Shown: positions 61,892 to 64,000 of the stretch, one piece after another
How the letters are laid out: each line of letters begins with the position of its first letter
Numbering within the stretch: position 1 is the stretch's first letter
NCBI GenBank assembly: GCA_029001845.1
Contig: JAREWP010000090.1
Location: forward strand, 62,001 to 126,000
Source: Candidatus Magnetocorallium paracelense
Lineage (GTDB): Bacteria; Nitrospirota; Thermodesulfovibrionia; Thermodesulfovibrionales; Magnetobacteriaceae
DNA: 64,000 bases
Reading direction: 5' to 3'
Notes under the pieces: generated by a model
Told to the model about the DNA's origin: nothing
The model's database searches: none
What the model saw: only the letters and a program-made list of their open reading frames with translations
Made by a program: the position numbers and the translations under genes

Positions 61892-62059
61892 TATAAAAGT
61901 TCTAAAAGATTCTGTAATTTCATCAAGGAAAAAGCCAAGACCAGACTGCGAATTAGTATTTAACTCAATAGATGTACTGTTACTAAAGAAATCAGAGAGA
62001 AATGATATCTTGCACCGGCACATATTGATTTTATCAACTATATCAACAAGATAAGACAT
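61787..62059 (-). CDS. Small protein with strong ribosome-binding site, 3' end replaced by IS remnant
   Basis: The ATG at 62057-62059 is preceded by TTTAGGAGGTTTAAT, a strong ribosome-binding site, which supports a real gene. The native part reads MSYLVDIVDKINMCRCKISF and onward to about FGMEMLVK. The remaining residues antisense to the istA remnant (QYPRSEIFF...) are not native. I do not recognise the family. Confidence 0.45.
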   Translation of the reverse strand: MSYLVDIVDKINMCRCKISFLSDFFSNSTSIELNTNSQSGLGFFLDEITESFRTFILCYQFGMEMLVKLQYPRSEIFFTDHFLYFRVITI

Positions 62060-62248
62060 ATTAAACCTCCTAAATTAGAATTTATTGTTAAGACCTGAAT
62101 TGTATGTCATTTGATCAATTTTAACTATTGTTCCATATCGTCATCTTTAATTCCTTATTGTAACTTGTTGTAACACAGTTCTTTGTATAAGTCAATACAT
62201 GCAGGTAGTATTTTTGACAGTGAGGAATAAAAGGGAATATAATTACTT

Positions 62249-62428
62249 ATGGATAAATTACTTTCAGTTAACGAAACAATGAGTATTCTTAATATATCCA
62301 GGCAAACTATTTATAGGCTTATAAAGCAGGGAAAGCTACTTCCTATAAAGATTGGAAGAAAAACATTATTTAAGGAAGAGGATCTTAAAAAATTTATTGA
62401 AGAAAGTAGAACAATACCTCCTTCGTGA
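62249..62428 (+). CDS. Small HTH (excisionase/MerR-like) DNA-binding protein
   Basis: The 59-residue protein MDKLLSVNETMSILNISRQT... is a HTH_17/excisionase-type domain with the IYRLIKQGKLLPIKIGRKTLF wing and the FKEEDLKKFIEE helix. Such proteins direct integrases or regulate small modules. The gene is just below a 60-codon cut-off. It precedes a DUF4258 gene on the same strand, with a 20-codon frame (GTG at 62425) between them, which suggests a small toxin-antitoxin-like or mobile module. Confidence 0.75.
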   Translation: MDKLLSVNETMSILNISRQTIYRLIKQGKLLPIKIGRKTLFKEEDLKKFIEESRTIPPS

Positions 62429-62486
62429 AAGAATTAGACATAATAATAAATCAAAAGACAGCCAAAGTAAAAATAAATGATGCATA

Positions 62487-62726
62487 ATGAAAAGTGAGTG
62501 TATTCTACCAGGCAATCCATTAGAGTTTATTCGTCAATGCGTTAAACAACAAAGAGTTCTATGGACATATCACATCAACATGCGGTTGAAGGAAAGGAGT
62601 ATCTCCAGAAAAGCTATCATTGAGTCTGTTATATCGTATGAAATCATTGAAGAGTATCCCGATGATAAGTATTTTCCGAAATCAGGTCACATATCGGATT
62701 ATGACATTCTGGTCATTACAGGATAA
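62487..62726 (+). CDS. DUF4258 family protein, possibly truncated
   Basis: The 79-residue protein has the DUF4258 signature HINMRLKERSISRKAIIES, then EIIEEYPDDKYFPKSG. DUF4258 proteins are often the toxin of small toxin-antitoxin pairs. The family usually continues past the position where this one stops (SDYDILVITG). Another frame continues as KKIPLITIAYGKK, so a frameshift near 62700 is possible. Confidence 0.65.
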   Translation: MKSECILPGNPLEFIRQCVKQQRVLWTYHINMRLKERSISRKAIIESVISYEIIEEYPDDKYFPKSGHISDYDILVITG

Positions 62727-63042
62727 AAAAGATACCGTTGATAACAATAGCCTATGGGAAGAAATAACTACCCCAATTATTTTAAATATGAAAACACTTA
62801 TCTATGGAATGATACTGAGTGAGTTGCTATGGAGTTGTCAACAACTTTAAATAGCATTTTCAGCCCCAAAACTGTAACTCTAAGCCTTAATTTAAGGCTA
62901 TTTTGGGTGGTAAATCAAATAAATTCAATATATTAGAGTGGTCCGACCCCGGATGGCCGGAAGCATCGCGTTATAATAATGATATAATTAAGGTATAATA
63001 AGTAATACGAGTTTATGTTCGCTTTATTAAGGAGGGGTAGCC
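62727..63042. other. Intergenic region with a 17-bp palindrome
   Basis: No gene with a supportable start is present. AGCCTTAA-T-TTAAGGCT (62883-62899) is a perfect palindrome with one central base and could be an operator. The LVIVD gene's ribosome-binding site GGAGGGG lies at about 63031-63037. Confidence 0.5.
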
Positions 63043-64000
63043 ATGAAAAGCATGATAAATAAAAGTAAATTGTTGTTAGTACTTTTTACGGGATTTTTCC
63101 TTGTTCACACACTCATCGCCGATTGTTCGGCCCAAATAACTCCTGATGGATCCGTGGACACCCATGGTGATGCATTGAGTGTATATGTCTCAGGCGCATA
63201 TGCTTATGTGGCGGTTGGAGATAAGGGATTGCAGGTAATTGACATAGCCGCACCGGCTGATCCAAAGATAGTAGCCACCGTAAATACTCCCGGTTACGCA
63301 TGGCATGTACATGTCTCAGGCAATTACGCTTATGTGGCCGATGGCTCCAAAGGCTTACTGGTGATTGACATCAGCACACCGGATAGTCCAACGATAGCAG
63401 GCGCCGGAGATACTCTCGGTTATGCATCTGATGTCTATGTCTCAGGCAGCTATGCGTATGTGGCGGCCGGTGATAGAGGCTTACAGGTGATTGACATAAC
63501 CACCCCGAATAGTCCGACAAGAGTAGCCGGTATACTCGATGATGTTGGTCATAGTACAACTGATGTATATGTAGAAGGCGCAATCGCTTATGCAATAACT
63601 TTTGGTAGCAGCACCCGTAGTTCCCGTTACGCTAAAGTGACTGGTCCAAATACTCCCCATGAATATCATTCGGTATGGTTGATAGATATAAGCGATCCCT
63701 TAAATCCAACGAAGTCAAATTCCTTCTCATCGTCTAAAAATAGCGTGTCTCCAATAGATGATGTGTATGTCACAGACAATTACTTTTACATAACAAGTTA
63801 CTACTATGATGAAGCGACAGGCTTAAACTATGGCCTCTTCGAGGTGATAAAGGTAAGCGATCTGACGACAACCGGTACAGCGCTCACTCCCGGCTATGCA
63901 CGAGGTATATATGTGGCAGGCAAATACGCTTATGTGGCGGATGGGGATGAGGGATTACAGGTGCTTGACATAGGCAACCCGGAGAGACCGACGATAGTGG
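63043..64000 (+). CDS. Secreted LVIVD-repeat (beta-propeller-like) protein, 3' end outside window
   Basis: The ATG at 63043 has GGAGGGG upstream. A signal peptide (LLLVLFTGFFLVHTLIADCSA) leads into repeats of the form AYVA.GDKGLQVIDI...P..P, seen at least five times, with cores such as GLQVIDIAAP, GLLVIDISTP and GLQVIDITTP. This is the LVIVD family (PF08309), thought to form a beta-propeller on the cell surface or outside it. About 319 codons are visible. The repeat identity at DNA level is moderate, so they are not a recent expansion. Confidence 0.9.
   Translation, partial: MKSMINKSKLLLVLFTGFFLVHTLIADCSAQITPDGSVDTHGDALSVYVSGAYAYVAVGDKGLQVIDIAAPADPKIVATVNTPGYAWHVHVSGNYAYVADGSKGLLVIDISTPDSPTIAGAGDTLGYASDVYVSGSYAYVAAGDRGLQVIDITTPNSPTRVAGILDDVGHSTTDVYVEGAIAYAITFGSSTRSSRYAKVTGPNTPHEYHSVWLIDISDPLNPTKSNSFSSSKNSVSPIDDVYVTDNYFYITSYYYDEATGLNYGLFEVIKVSDLTTTGTALTPGYARGIYVAGKYAYVADGDEGLQVLDIGNPERPTIV

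Noticed and set aside
1-64000. tRNA, rRNA or riboswitch genes
   Set aside because: No cloverleaf ends, rRNA-like blocks or known aptamer cores were recognised by eye; a covariance-model scan would be decisive.

Overview
The window is about 64 kb of AT-rich DNA from a Gram-negative bacterium. The outer-membrane hallmarks are a TamB-type assembly protein, an LptM-like lipoprotein overlapping argH, GmhA, a Wzz-like chain-length protein and a large surface-sugar cluster. Gene content, the GH57 enzyme and the many short degenerate intergenic hairpins would suit a deltaproteobacterium (Desulfobacterota) or a relative, but nothing here fixes the taxon. No rRNA, tRNA or CRISPR array was seen.

Region 1 (1-28106) is one long minus-strand cluster for a decorated nonulosonic (sialic-acid-like) sugar. 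In transcription order it holds: a GT2 glycosyltransferase, a SPASM radical SAM protein, an SGNH hydrolase, a PseG-like hydrolase, E1-alpha and E1-beta of a 2-oxoacid dehydrogenase, a lipoyl/E3-binding/left-handed-beta-helix fusion, NeuB, a Gfo/Idh oxidoreductase, a GT-B protein, a DegT aminotransferase, a carbamoyltransferase, a B12 radical SAM protein, a WbpG/PseA-type amidotransferase, HisF, a second carbamoyltransferase and HisH. A YefM/YoeB toxin-antitoxin pair, a GNAT protein, a sialyltransferase-like protein, an ABC exporter, a methyltransferase and a CMP-sugar synthetase cut by the window edge follow. The implied product is a CMP-activated nonulosonate carrying amidino and carbamoyl groups and an unusual acyl group. 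The most novel element is the E1 pair with a lipoyl-tethered beta-helix acyltransferase in place of E2, which suggests direct acyl transfer from a 2-oxoacid to an amino sugar without CoA.

Region 2 (28107-34297) is a patchy accessory zone: an exported protein of unknown function, a polytopic membrane protein, a Wzz-like protein followed by a truncated copy of itself, a gene broken at an A10 tract, and a decayed ORF.

Region 3 (34298-45747) is dominated by a 2585-residue AT-less polyketide synthase. It starts in the middle of a module and contains one ACP-like domain with proline in place of the phosphopantetheine serine. Divergent to it is a 65-residue glycine-rich small protein with a G10 tract, then an ArnT-like membrane protein and a secreted protein of unknown function.

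Region 4 (46015-61376) is mostly housekeeping: TamB, EAL-HDOD, GH57 branching enzyme, RuvC, GmhA, ArgH/LptM, an SH3b protein, two unknown genes, a PgsA-PssA-like tandem fusion and a nucleosidase-GT2 fusion. Region 5 (61377-64000) holds an IS21 istA remnant, small HTH and DUF4258 genes, and the start of a secreted LVIVD-repeat protein.

A second theme is a family of intergenic hairpins built from degenerate words such as 'gctatgagc/gctcatagc'. They sit at most gene junctions of region 1 and in several cases supply the start or stop codon of the neighbouring gene.
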